Origin: an uncultured Clostridia bacterium
Lineage (GTDB): Bacteria; Bacillota; Clostridia; Christensenellales; UBA1242
Assembly (NCBI GenBank): GCA_947624415.1
Contig: CANQKH010000008.1
Coordinates: forward strand, 1-57,492
Length of the DNA stretch: 57,492 bases
Direction: 5' to 3'
The stretch's first letter is position 1. Each line of letters opens with the position of its first letter. Below, in pieces: positions 5,896 through 14,632 of this stretch. The notes beneath the pieces were generated by a model. It had not been told where the DNA came from and searched no databases. It saw nothing but the letters and a program-made list of their open reading frames with translations. Both the position numbers and the translations under genes were made by a program.

Positions 5896-7665
5896 ATGTT
5901 TAAAATTTTTAAATACTTAAAGTCTAAGGACTGGATATTTATTCTTATTAGTGTGGCTTTAATCGTTGTTCAAGTTTGGCTTGAAATTACAATGCCACAA
6001 TATACAAAAAATCTCTCATCCACCGTCTCGGCAGGAAGCATTCAAATGAAGGAAGTTTGGAAAAATGGCGGTCTTATGATTGCCTGTGCAGGCGGCAGTT
6101 TGGCGTGTGCTATTATTTGTGGATGGTTTGTTTCTCAGGTGGCGGCAAATTTTGCTAAAACTTTGCGTGAAAAGATGTTTGATAAAATTATAAGTTTTAG
6201 CAACACAGAAATTAACAGATTTTCTACACCAAGTCTTATTACTCGAACAACAAATGATATTGTTCAAATGCAAATGCTTATAGCAATGGGGCTGCAAGTT
6301 ATTGTTAAGGCTCCCGTTTTGGCAATTTGGGCTATATGTAAAATTTCAACTACAAATATTCGTTGGACTATCGCCGTTATAATAACTGTTTGTGCAATTA
6401 TTCTTATGCTCTCCATTCTTTTAAGCCTTTGTTATCCTAGATTTAAAAAAATTCAAAAGTTGACAGATGACCTTAATGAAGTTACAAGAGAAAATATTAG
6501 CGGCGTGAGAGTTGTCCGTGCTTATAATGCCGAAAATTATCAAGAAAACAAATTTGAAAATGTAAACAACGCCGTTACAAAAAATCACCTCTTTACTGCA
6601 CGAACTATGGGATTTATGTCCCCTGTTATGACTCTATGTATGAGCGGATTATCTCTTGCCATTTTCTGGATTGCAGCCGTGCTTATAAACGGTGTCGCAA
6701 AATCCAATATGGTGGAAACTGTTATGGAAAGAGCAAATATAATTGGCAGTATGATGGAATTTTCTCAATATGCACTTCAAGTTGTTGGTGCATTTATGAT
6801 GCTTATTATGATTTTTGTTATTTTGCCTCGAACCCTTGTTTCTGGAAAACGTGTAAATGAAGTCCTTGATACTATTCCTATAATAGAATATCCTCAAACC
6901 TCATCACTTACCGAAAAAACAGGTGAAGTTGAATTTAAAAATGTTTGCTTCGGTTATGCAGACGGCAATGAAAATTGTCTCGAAAATATTTCTTTTAAAA
7001 TCAATAAAGGTGAAACTTTTGCCATAATTGGTGCAACAGGCGCTGGGAAAACCACACTTATAAATCTTATTTCTCGTTTTTATGACGCATCCTCTGGTGA
7101 AGTGCTTATCGATGGTGAAAATATTAAAGATTTTTCAAAAGAAGAACTTCATAAAAAAGTTTCTCTCGCACCCCAAAAGGCTGCACTATTTAAGGGTGAT
7201 ATTAAATCAAATGTTACTTATGGCTCAAATGAAAATATTGACGACAACGACCAAAGAATTGCCCGTGCTTTGAAAATAGCAAAAGCAGATTTTGTGAGCG
7301 AACTTGAAGATAGAATCCATAGTGAAGTCGCCCAAGGCGGAACAAACTTCTCGGGCGGTCAAAAGCAACGTCTTTCCATTGCACGTGCCGTTTTTAAAGA
7401 TGCAGAAATAATTATATTTGATGATACCTTCTCTGCCCTTGATTATAAGACAGATATGCTTGTAAGAAAAGAATTAAAAGAAAATTTGCAAGGAACAACC
7501 GTTATTATAGTCGCCCAAAGAATTGGAACAATAAAAAATGCTGACCAAATTCTTGTCCTTGACAAGGGAAAGATAGCAGGGCTTGGAAAACATGAAGATT
7601 TACTTAATAACTGCGTCGTTTATAAAGAAATTGCCCTATCTCAATTAAATAAGGAGGAATTGTAA
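5896..7665 (+). CDS. ABC exporter half-transporter, subunit A (degenerate catalytic carboxylate)
   Basis: This 589-residue protein is a full ABC half-exporter: six TM helices (about residues 15-330), then a nucleotide-binding domain. Walker A is GATGAGKTT (379-387), the signature is NFSGGQKQR (from 484) and Walker B is IIFDD (506-510). Asp510 replaces the usual catalytic Glu, so its own Walker site is degenerate. It starts 11 bases after marR with GGAGG before the ATG. The next gene, two bases on, is its partner. Known heterodimeric multidrug exporters (BmrCD, LmrCD, TM287/288 type) show the same asymmetry. The substrate is unknown; MarR control suggests drug or metabolite efflux. Confidence 0.93.
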   Translation: MFKIFKYLKSKDWIFILISVALIVVQVWLEITMPQYTKNLSSTVSAGSIQMKEVWKNGGLMIACAGGSLACAIICGWFVSQVAANFAKTLREKMFDKIISFSNTEINRFSTPSLITRTTNDIVQMQMLIAMGLQVIVKAPVLAIWAICKISTTNIRWTIAVIITVCAIILMLSILLSLCYPRFKKIQKLTDDLNEVTRENISGVRVVRAYNAENYQENKFENVNNAVTKNHLFTARTMGFMSPVMTLCMSGLSLAIFWIAAVLINGVAKSNMVETVMERANIIGSMMEFSQYALQVVGAFMMLIMIFVILPRTLVSGKRVNEVLDTIPIIEYPQTSSLTEKTGEVEFKNVCFGYADGNENCLENISFKINKGETFAIIGATGAGKTTLINLISRFYDASSGEVLIDGENIKDFSKEELHKKVSLAPQKAALFKGDIKSNVTYGSNENIDDNDQRIARALKIAKADFVSELEDRIHSEVAQGGTNFSGGQKQRLSIARAVFKDAEIIIFDDTFSALDYKTDMLVRKELKENLQGTTVIIVAQRIGTIKNADQILVLDKGKIAGLGKHEDLLNNCVVYKEIALSQLNKEEL

Positions 7666-7666
7666 T

Positions 7667-9460
7667 ATGCCTGCTCATTTTGGAAGAATGAATAATTTGC
7701 CAAAAGAAAAATTTGATTTTAAATCCCTTAAAAAACTTGCCATCTTTTGCAAAAAATACATTCCATTTATAATTATTTCAATTATTTTTGCAGTTGGCGG
7801 TGCCATCTGCACAATAATTGGACCTGAAAAAATAGGCGAACTTACCACCCAACTCACATCAAGTATAACTAATTTGACGGGCGTTGACATGAGTGCTTTT
7901 ATTAAAGTTTGCGTAACTTTAATTATTATTTACTCAGTTGGGGCTTTTGTGGGCTATGGCAGTCAATTTATTATGGCAACTGTAACACAAAACGTTTCTA
8001 AAAAACTTCGCTCTTCTATTAACAAAAAGATAAACAAAGTCCCTTTGAATTATTTTGACTCGACAACTAAAGGCGATTTGCTTTCTCGAGTAACTAACGA
8101 CGTTGACATAATAAGCCAAACATTGGCATCAAGCACAGCAAACCTTGTAAGTGCTATGGCATTGTTTGTGGGTGTTATAATTAAAATGTTTGACACAAAT
8201 TGGATTCTCGCACTTGTAACAATAGGCACTTCCCTCCTCGGCTTTGCTTTTATGGGAATTGTGCTTGCTCGCTCGCAAAAGTATTTCAATCGTAAACAAA
8301 TTGACCTTGGAATTATGAATGGTCAAATAGAAGAAGTTTATACAAATCACAATGTTGTAACTTCTTTTGGTGGAAAAGTGCTGGAAAGAAAAAAATTTGA
8401 CAAAACTAATAACGATTTGTTTGTTGATAACAAAAAATCTCAATTTCTTTCAGGTATGATGATGCCTGCAATGAACTTTGTTGGAAATTTATCTTATGCA
8501 CTAATATTTATTGTTGGTATTGCCATTGCACTAAAAGGAAATACAACGCAAGTTCTTGGAACAATCTCTGCCTTTATACTCTATGCAAGGCTTTTCTCTC
8601 AACCTCTTTCCACTTTTGCCCAATCGATGACATCTTTACAACAATCTTCAGCAGCGTCAAAACGCGTTTTTGAATTTATTGAAACACCAGAAATGGATAG
8701 CGAGGAAGACAAAAACCAAAAACTCACTTCCGTCCGTGGCGACATTGAATTTAAAAATGTCCACTTTGGATATCTTGATGATAAGACAGTTATAAACGAC
8801 TTCTCTGCAAAATTAAAGGCAGGACAAAAAGTTGCAATAGTTGGCCCAACGGGGGCTGGAAAAACCACAATTGTAAATCTTCTTATGCGTTTCTATGAAT
8901 TTGAGGGCGATATTCTTATTGATAATGTCTCAACTAAATCAATGAAACGTGAAGATGTGCATGACCTTTTCGATATGATTCTTCAAGATACTTGGTTGTT
9001 TGAAGGAACTATACGTGAAAATCTTATTTACAACCAACATGACGTTTCAAATGAAAGGCTGGACCAAATCTGCGAAGCCGTGGGGCTTAAACATTTTATT
9101 GAAACATTGCCAAAAGGTTACGACACCAAAATATCAGATGCCCTAAACCTTTCAGAAGGACAAAAGCAACAACTAACAATTGCAAGAGCGATGATTAAAG
9201 ACTCTCCCCTCCTTATCCTTGATGAGGCAACCTCATCTGTTGACACTCGAACAGAACTTATAATTCAAAATGCCATGGATAAACTGACAGAAGGAAGAAC
9301 ATCTTTCATAATTGCTCATAGGCTTTCAACAATTAGAAATGCAGATATAATTCTTGTGATTAAAGATGGAGATATTGTAGAACAAGGCAAGCATGAACAA
9401 CTTTTGAAACAAAATGGTTTTTATGCCGAACTTTACAATAGTCAATTTGCAACAACATAA
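7667..9460 (+). CDS. ABC exporter half-transporter, subunit B (non-canonical signature)
   Basis: This 597-residue half-exporter pairs with the preceding gene. Six TM helices (about residues 30-340) lead into a nucleotide-binding domain with Walker A GPTGAGKTT (393-401) and Walker B LLILDEA, with Asp519 and catalytic Glu520. The signature is LSEGQ (from 495) instead of LSGGQ. Together with subunit A this gives one good site (B Walker motifs with A's SGGQ) and one degenerate site (A's D510 with B's LSEGQ). AAGGAGG precedes the ATG, which comes one base after the previous stop. A terminator follows at about 9497. The N-terminal extension before TM1 is typical of the B-type subunit. Confidence 0.93.
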   Translation: MPAHFGRMNNLPKEKFDFKSLKKLAIFCKKYIPFIIISIIFAVGGAICTIIGPEKIGELTTQLTSSITNLTGVDMSAFIKVCVTLIIIYSVGAFVGYGSQFIMATVTQNVSKKLRSSINKKINKVPLNYFDSTTKGDLLSRVTNDVDIISQTLASSTANLVSAMALFVGVIIKMFDTNWILALVTIGTSLLGFAFMGIVLARSQKYFNRKQIDLGIMNGQIEEVYTNHNVVTSFGGKVLERKKFDKTNNDLFVDNKKSQFLSGMMMPAMNFVGNLSYALIFIVGIAIALKGNTTQVLGTISAFILYARLFSQPLSTFAQSMTSLQQSSAASKRVFEFIETPEMDSEEDKNQKLTSVRGDIEFKNVHFGYLDDKTVINDFSAKLKAGQKVAIVGPTGAGKTTIVNLLMRFYEFEGDILIDNVSTKSMKREDVHDLFDMILQDTWLFEGTIRENLIYNQHDVSNERLDQICEAVGLKHFIETLPKGYDTKISDALNLSEGQKQQLTIARAMIKDSPLLILDEATSSVDTRTELIIQNAMDKLTEGRTSFIIAHRLSTIRNADIILVIKDGDIVEQGKHEQLLKQNGFYAELYNSQFATT

Positions 9461-9496
9461 AATTGCTTGAAGGCAAAATTTAACAAAAATAAAAAA

Positions 9497-9528
9497 TTGA
9501 GTTCGGTTTTTGGCCGTGCTCATTTTTT
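9497..9528 (+). terminator. Terminator of the marR-exporter operon
   Basis: An imperfect GAG-CGG / CCG-CTC hairpin with a TTTTTGG loop is followed by ATTTTTTT. It separates the exporter genes from the next promoter. Confidence 0.55.
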
Positions 9529-9579
9529 TAGCAATATAATATTTATCTATAAATTAATATAATTTCTTGTCAAATTTGA

Positions 9580-9608
9580 TTGAAAAAAATAACGTTTGAT
9601 AGTATAAT
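9580..9608 (+). promoter_or_regulatory. Promoter of the DUF4874/DUF4832 operon
   Basis: TTGAAA (9580-9585), a 17-base spacer and TATAAT (9603-9608). The start is predicted near 9615, just upstream of the ribosome site GGAG. Confidence 0.7.
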
Positions 9609-9626
9609 TAATTTATTGGAGATATA

Positions 9627-11063
9627 ATGAAAAAATTAAAGATTATCCTGCCTATAATACTCGCAGCAGTTCTTATAGTCGCCATATGTTTTGTGTGCGG
9701 TATTCATTTCCCACAAAAGAATAAAGACAAAGTTCAATCTTATCTGCAAAATATCGATTATAGTGAAATTTCCTCTATTGTCAGCAACCCCGACAATGGT
9801 TTTTATAAAGCAGAAATTTTTACACTTAATCCTAACGGAATAACATATTCTTCAAACAAAGATTTCTCACAATATAATTTTTCAAAATATACCAATCAAA
9901 TTTATCATTTGCGTCTTGATATTAGTGCTTTCTCTATGGCAAACAATGGAGTCGAAGATATGCAATTAACCGAAAAAGTTTTAAATGATTTTGAAGCCCT
10001 TTTAAACAATGTTAAATCGGCTCAAAAAAATGCAATAATTAGATTTTGCTACGATGAAGGTTTCTCGGGCGATAAAGACAAAGAACCCTCCCTTGAAATT
10101 ATGGAAAAACATATTAAACAACTTTCCCCTATTATAAATAAATTTTACTCCACTATAACAGCAATAGAGGCTGGAATGATTGGACGATGGGGAGAAATGA
10201 ATGGAAGTGCCATAACTGATGATCCTCAAGTCGTAAATGCCATTCTTGACGCATGGCTTGATAACACAAGTAATATAGCAATTTTAACAAGGCAGCCTCA
10301 ACATATTTATAATTATCTGGGAATTGAATATGAAGATATAGATAACTACACTATTACAAATAATGAAAAGGCTTACAGGTTGGGAATATTTGACGACAGT
10401 TACCTTGGAAGCGAAAGTGATTGCGGAACTTTTAATTATGACAGAAATAAAGAAATTGATTGGATATCCAAACAAACAAGTCATCTGCCTTTTGGTGGTG
10501 AAGCAACTTTTCAAAACGCATCATCCGCACTATATCATGTGGAAGATGGCTGTCTCGAAAACATGAAAAAACTTCACTTATCATATCTTAATTATCATTA
10601 CAATAATGATGTTACATCCTATTGGAAAAATGTAATTTATTCTAAGGAATTTGGAGATGACAATCTTTTCTATGGTGAAAGCATTTATGACTATATTGCC
10701 GCACATCTTGGATACCGTTTCGTCTTAAACAAATCTGTTTTTGAATACAATAAAAACGCCTCAAAATTTAAAGCAAAATTGAATTTTACCAACAAGGGAT
10801 TTGGATCTCTTACAAAAGAGAAAGACCTCCAATTAATAATTATCGATAGCGAAAATAATGTTGTCGAAAGAAGAAATGTTGGTAAATTTAAAGAAAATCT
10901 TGAATTTAGCACCAATTTATCATTAAAAACAGGCAATTATAAGGTTTATCTTGCCGTTTGCTCGTTGGAAAATGACTCGCAGGCTTACTCAATTTCATTT
11001 GCAAACAACCTCTATAACAACGATTTACAAGCAAATCTTATAGGCAAGATTGAAATAAAATAA
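9627..11063 (+). CDS. Secreted or membrane-anchored DUF4874/DUF4832 protein
   Basis: This 478-residue protein has an N-terminal hydrophobic segment (residues 5-26), a signal anchor or uncleaved signal, so the rest should be outside the cell. Residues 55-220 match the DUF4874 pattern: NPDNGFY, an LRLDIS strand, then AIEAGMIGRWGEMNG. The following region with HLSYLNYHYNNDV and IYDYIAAHLGYRFVL matches DUF4832. The pair is thought to form a TIM-barrel-like glycoside-hydrolase fold and is often found with surface-polysaccharide genes. The last ~110 residues look like an Ig-type beta domain. GGAG and a strong promoter precede it, and a SemiSWEET-like gene follows directly. The carbohydrate role is family inference; no catalytic residues are assigned. 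Confidence 0.75.
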   Translation: MKKLKIILPIILAAVLIVAICFVCGIHFPQKNKDKVQSYLQNIDYSEISSIVSNPDNGFYKAEIFTLNPNGITYSSNKDFSQYNFSKYTNQIYHLRLDISAFSMANNGVEDMQLTEKVLNDFEALLNNVKSAQKNAIIRFCYDEGFSGDKDKEPSLEIMEKHIKQLSPIINKFYSTITAIEAGMIGRWGEMNGSAITDDPQVVNAILDAWLDNTSNIAILTRQPQHIYNYLGIEYEDIDNYTITNNEKAYRLGIFDDSYLGSESDCGTFNYDRNKEIDWISKQTSHLPFGGEATFQNASSALYHVEDGCLENMKKLHLSYLNYHYNNDVTSYWKNVIYSKEFGDDNLFYGESIYDYIAAHLGYRFVLNKSVFEYNKNASKFKAKLNFTNKGFGSLTKEKDLQLIIIDSENNVVERRNVGKFKENLEFSTNLSLKTGNYKVYLAVCSLENDSQAYSISFANNLYNNDLQANLIGKIEIK

Positions 11064-11074
11064 TGGAGGAAATG

Positions 11075-11350
11075 ATGTTAGAAAATATATTACTAGGAAT
11101 AGTCTCTGTTTGCACTTTTATATCTTACTTTCCACAAATTGTTAAAAGTCTTAAAACTAAAAAAGCAGAAGACCTTAGCATTTGGTCGTGGATTTTGTGG
11201 GTTATAAGCTCACTATCTTATACCCTTTATGCAATTCTTTGCACAAATAGTTTTATGCTTATTTTTGAAACTTCTATGGAACTATTTTTCTGTGCAGTTA
11301 TATTGCTATGTTCAATAATTTTTAGAAAAAATAAAACAAAGGAGAATTAA
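11075..11350 (+). CDS. SemiSWEET / PQ-loop small transporter
   Basis: This 91-residue protein has three TM helices. The first carries the PQ-loop signature SYFPQIVKSLKTKKAEDLS before IWSWILWVISSL. SemiSWEETs dimerise to make a sugar uniporter, and some PQ-loop relatives move other small solutes. The frame can start at 11063, but GGAGG (11065-11069) lies inside those first codons and is best spaced for the ATG at 11075, so I use that. It follows the DUF4832 gene and ends one base before the NUDIX gene, so the three form one operon. A link between cell-surface sugar chemistry and sugar transport is plausible but unproven. Confidence 0.8.
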   Translation: MLENILLGIVSVCTFISYFPQIVKSLKTKKAEDLSIWSWILWVISSLSYTLYAILCTNSFMLIFETSMELFFCAVILLCSIIFRKNKTKEN

Positions 11351-11351
11351 T

Positions 11352-11927
11352 ATGAGTAAAACTATTGAAATGATTAAAAACTATATCCCAAACAATGAAC
11401 AAGAGGAAAAAGATAAGCAATTTTTTATAGATTGCGAAAAACAAAATCAAATTTTAACAAGAGATAATGAGTTGTGCCACCTTTCAAGTTCGGCAATTAT
11501 TTTAAATAAAAGCCATGATAAGGTTTTGTGTATATTTCACAATATTTATAATTCTTGGGCATGGGTTGGCGGTCATGCGGACGGAGATGACGATATGGAA
11601 TATGTTGCATTAAAGGAAGCAAAAGAAGAAACCTCTCTTCAAAATATTAAACCCCTGCTTGGACACCCCGTCTCAATTGAAAGTCTGCCCGTGCTTGGGC
11701 ACTTTAAACGAGGTAAATTTGTATCAGCCCATATACACCTTAACGTAACTTATCTTTTAGAGGCAGATGAAAATGAACCTACACACATAAAAAAAGATGA
11801 AAACAGTGGCGTTGCATGGTTGAAATTTGACGAATTGCTAGAAAAATCTACCGAACCTTATATGGTAAATGTTTATAAGAAGATTTTTGACCGCGTTCAA
11901 ATTCTTAAACAAGAAGGCGTTTTATAA
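11352..11927 (+). CDS. NUDIX hydrolase
   Basis: This 191-residue protein has a NUDIX fold with the box beginning at GGHADG (about residue 74) and ending KEAKEETSL. The box deviates from consensus: Lys replaces the usual Arg in REUXEE and Ser replaces the late Gly, but the metal-binding Glu pair is intact. An N-terminal extension of about 40 residues precedes the first strand. Such enzymes hydrolyse nucleoside diphosphates linked to another group, so the substrate cannot be read from sequence. GGAG precedes the ATG. It is the last gene of the DUF4832 operon and converges on the kinase/Ham1 fusion, which is also nucleotide-directed, through a shared terminator. Confidence 0.88.
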   Translation: MSKTIEMIKNYIPNNEQEEKDKQFFIDCEKQNQILTRDNELCHLSSSAIILNKSHDKVLCIFHNIYNSWAWVGGHADGDDDMEYVALKEAKEETSLQNIKPLLGHPVSIESLPVLGHFKRGKFVSAHIHLNVTYLLEADENEPTHIKKDENSGVAWLKFDELLEKSTEPYMVNVYKKIFDRVQILKQEGVL

Positions 11928-11972
11928 AACGCCTCGAAAATAAGGTCAAGTCAAAACTTGAAGTTATTGCAT

Positions 11973-12002
11973 AAAAAAAGATTGCCAATGCAATCTTTTT
12001 TT
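11973..12002. terminator. Bidirectional terminator between NUDIX and kinase/Ham1 genes
   Basis: A perfect 13-bp stem (AAAAAAAGATTGC and its complement) around a CAAT loop gives a T7 tract in both directions. It overlaps the stop codon of the minus-strand gene. Confidence 0.85.
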
Positions 12003-13110
12003 ATGCTAATATTTCCTTTATAAAAGCACGCTGTTCTTCTAGTGCACCACCTTCAGCCTTATTGGCTTCCTCAATCGACATTTCGCTCATATACTTATTA
12101 TATTCCTTGTTGAAATCTAGCGAACGAAGTGGCAACCCTTTTGATATAACTGGGCTTGGCTTTGCAACCATATATCTATAACTTTTAAAAAGTTTTTGAT
12201 GATAAACTCCCTCTCTATCACATATAACCAAAGCCACATTAAAATAACTATCACTGCTTCCACCAACATCTTCAAGTTTTTTAGAAAAAATTCTTATAGT
12301 TTCTTCGTCGCTTAATTCCCTTCCACCATACCTTCTTACAAAAACTCCTGGCTGTTCCTCTTTTGAAAACTTTTCTATTATCAATCCACTATCGTTTGAA
12401 ATTACAGGCAATCCTGTCGCTTTATGATATGCCTCCGCCTTAATTTGTGCATTTTCCAACTCAGTTTCGCCATTTTCCTCAACCTTTATATGTGGATTTA
12501 AGTCTAAAAGTGAACAATGAGGAATTTTTAACTCTTCAAGTATTTGTGCATAAATCGCAACCTTTCCTTGGTTTGTCGAAGCAACCAATATTTGGCTCTC
12601 CTCTTTTACCAACTTGCCATCTTGATATGTATTAATTTGATGAAATCCCTCTTTTAAATTAGGCTTTCCACTTTCCAAGCGGGCTTTGTAAATATTAAGA
12701 GACTTTCTTGGATTTTCTATAATATGGATGTTTGCATCGTTCTTCTCTCTTTGCAAAATTCTTTCAAGGCATTTATCATCATCAAGAAGGAGTAGTTCAC
12801 CCTGCAACTTATATCCAAATTCCTGTCCTATATTAATAATAGGTTGACGTGCTGAAGATGGAATATTCGTTGAATCAATAATAATATTTTTGCCCTCCTG
12901 TGCCAACTTGCGAGCCCTTTCATGTAAAACTCCAAATACAAGTGGATTATATTTAGAATCATATTTTTGAGGTATTTTCCCCTCTAAAACTAGTTCCTTT
13001 CTAATTTCATCGCTTGATAAAATTTCACCACCAAATTGCTCTTTTAATTTCTTTGCATGAGTGCTTTTTCCCACGCCAATCACGCCCATTAAAATAAATA
13101 TCGTTTTCAT
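12001..13110 (-). CDS. Fusion of a P-loop polynucleotide-kinase-like domain and a Ham1/RdgB-type NTP pyrophosphatase
   Basis: This 369-residue protein has two domains. Residues 1-160 are an AAA_33/zeta-like P-loop kinase: Walker A GVIGVGKST (9-17), SSDEIRKEL after the second strand, an IIIDSTN strand and a lid with Arg residues near 118-122. Residues 173-369 match the Ham1/RdgB house-cleaning pyrophosphatase: ILVASTNQGK (174-183), ENAQIKA (219-225), SNDSGL (238-243) and PGVFVRRYGG (254-263). RdgB enzymes cleave ITP, XTP and dITP to monophosphates. The usual C-terminal SHR motif appears altered (NKAEGGAL). No Shine-Dalgarno is present, and a consensus promoter ends six bases before the ATG. 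The domain joining looks genuine, as one uninterrupted frame. Confidence 0.85.
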   Translation of the reverse strand: MKTIFILMGVIGVGKSTHAKKLKEQFGGEILSSDEIRKELVLEGKIPQKYDSKYNPLVFGVLHERARKLAQEGKNIIIDSTNIPSSARQPIINIGQEFGYKLQGELLLLDDDKCLERILQREKNDANIHIIENPRKSLNIYKARLESGKPNLKEGFHQINTYQDGKLVKEESQILVASTNQGKVAIYAQILEELKIPHCSLLDLNPHIKVEENGETELENAQIKAEAYHKATGLPVISNDSGLIIEKFSKEEQPGVFVRRYGGRELSDEETIRIFSKKLEDVGGSSDSYFNVALVICDREGVYHQKLFKSYRYMVAKPSPVISKGLPLRSLDFNKEYNKYMSEMSIEEANKAEGGALEEQRAFIKEILA

Positions 13111-13116
13111 GGCAAT

Positions 13117-13145
13117 ATTATAACAAAATACAAATAAATTGTCAA
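13117..13145 (-). promoter_or_regulatory. Consensus promoter giving a predicted leaderless mRNA
   Basis: On the minus strand, TTGACA (13145-13140), a 17-base spacer and TATAAT (13122-13117). The -10 ends six bases before the ATG of the kinase/Ham1 gene, so the seventh base is the A of the start codon. No ribosome site fits in the gap. Confidence 0.75.
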
Positions 13146-13161
13146 AGAATTAAAATTAAAT

Positions 13162-13187
13162 AAAAAAAAGGATGGTTTATTCCATCC
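13162..13187 (-). terminator. Terminator of the SPFH/zinc-ribbon operon
   Basis: GGATGG-TTTATT-CCATCC (13170-13187) is followed on the minus strand by T8. It overlaps the last codons of the membrane zinc-ribbon gene. Confidence 0.75.
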
Positions 13188-13572
13188 CTTGTATTTCCTT
13201 TCCACAGTTTGGACAAACTTTATCGTTTTCTTCGAGTTCATGTCCACATTTATCGCAAAGTTTTACGTTTGCCATCCCCTTTGCACTGTTTCCGTCTTTT
13301 ACGCTTCCTTGGTCAACATTTATCATCCCACAACTAACTAAAAGCATACCTATACCTGTTCCGCCGAGACAAAGACCAATCAAAATCATAATTACTCCAA
13401 AAACAATTTTTAACGCAATCCCTGCCGCACTTTGTGCTTTACATCCAAAAACAACAAGAGTTATTCCACCTGCCAATATGCAAAGTCCAATTACAAGTAA
13501 AATAGTTGCAAATATTATAAGATGCCTTTTCTTCAACCTTGTTTCTTGATAAACATTTTTATTTATACTCAT
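13177..13572 (-). CDS. Membrane protein with C-terminal zinc ribbon
   Basis: This 131-residue protein starts with a short cytoplasmic segment and has two strongly hydrophobic helices (about 19-43 and 50-82) rich in Gly, Ile and Leu. A C-terminal zinc ribbon follows, CDKCG(x8)VCPNCG, with four Cys at about residues 105-123. It is the third gene of the operon, one base after the TFIIB-ribbon gene. Zinc ribbons of this kind usually mediate protein contacts rather than catalysis. Both termini are probably cytoplasmic. With its partners it may form a membrane-associated complex, but its own role is unknown. Confidence 0.7.
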   Translation of the reverse strand: MSINKNVYQETRLKKRHLIIFATILLVIGLCILAGGITLVVFGCKAQSAAGIALKIVFGVIMILIGLCLGGTGIGMLLVSCGMINVDQGSVKDGNSAKGMANVKLCDKCGHELEENDKVCPNCGKEIQGME

Positions 13573-13573
13573 T

Positions 13574-14632
13574 TTAACCTCCCAACATCATCGCTAATAC
13601 TATCGCCAGCGGTATCCCAACAACAAGCAAACCAATAAAAATTGAAAATAATGCAATTTTAAGTTTGGAAGTTGGAAAATTTCCACCAACATTCCCATTT
13701 TGACCATTCATAATATTTAAGTAATCTTTATCCTTAAATTTATAATTTATAAAGTATATAGGCACTAATAGATATGAAAATTTTTGATTTGTGTAAGTTG
13801 TGTTGACCTGTAATGAAACAACCCTAGTTTTTGCACCAGTATATTCTCCACTAATCATTGAATACAGTTTTTCATCCGCTATCGCCTGTGCCCTCTTTAA
13901 ACCATCATCAACACTTTGATTATAATAGCCGACTGAATACCCCTTCAAATAATCGGGATTAAATTCACGCACTTCTTTGTAATTATAAGGCAATATCATG
14001 TTTATTTGTGTCTGGGAAATCATATCGCTTGATTCAACTATTAAATCTCCAAAATCAAACATTTTATTCCCAGTAAATGGCACTCTCACAGTATATTCTT
14101 CTATATTCCCCTCACCATTTGTCCTTTTACGCGTTTCTTCCTGTATTCCTCTATAACGTGAAAAGGAGTGAAATGAATAGTCAAAAGATGATATATATGT
14201 AGCACCAAGTTCTAACTTTGGTAAATTTTTAACAAATTTTCGAGATATAAACATTTTATGCTTAACTCTTGATGAAAATTCTGCCTTTGCCTGCTCTTTT
14301 GTAATCCTAAAAGGAATTATTCCGTCCGGTTTTAATCCTGGCAATTCATCTGTTGGAATCAAAGATGAGGTGTTGCAATATTGACATTTTGTGGACATCT
14401 CATATCTATTTAAAACTATCTTCGCACCACAATTTGTGCATTGATATGAGCGACTTGTCCCTTCCCAGTCTTTGTATCCTTCATCATTTAAAGCATCTGT
14501 TACAAGTCTTTTGACAACAAAATTTCCGGCATTTATTGGAAAAATGTGTTGGCATTTTACACACTTTAAGGCATTATCGCTTGGACTAAACTCAACTTTT
14601 CCTCCACAAGTTGGGCAATTATTTATATTCAT
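13574..14632 (-). CDS. TFIIB-type zinc-ribbon protein (YdjG-like) with C-terminal TM segment
   Basis: This 352-residue protein has two N-terminal zinc ribbons (CPTCGG...CVKCQ and CTNCGA...CQYCN, residues 5-90). A large soluble beta-rich domain follows, and a single hydrophobic segment (about 325-348) ends the chain, as in a tail anchor. The layout resembles Bacillus YdjG, which sits in one operon with YdjI and a PspA homologue in membrane-stress contexts. I start it at the ATG at 14632, which overlaps the upstream stop as TAATG. The six-codon-longer frame would run into the previous gene. It probably acts with the SPFH protein encoded just upstream. Confidence 0.75.
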   Translation of the reverse strand: MNINNCPTCGGKVEFSPSDNALKCVKCQHIFPINAGNFVVKRLVTDALNDEGYKDWEGTSRSYQCTNCGAKIVLNRYEMSTKCQYCNTSSLIPTDELPGLKPDGIIPFRITKEQAKAEFSSRVKHKMFISRKFVKNLPKLELGATYISSFDYSFHSFSRYRGIQEETRKRTNGEGNIEEYTVRVPFTGNKMFDFGDLIVESSDMISQTQINMILPYNYKEVREFNPDYLKGYSVGYYNQSVDDGLKRAQAIADEKLYSMISGEYTGAKTRVVSLQVNTTYTNQKFSYLLVPIYFINYKFKDKDYLNIMNGQNGNVGGNFPTSKLKIALFSIFIGLLVVGIPLAIVLAMMLGG

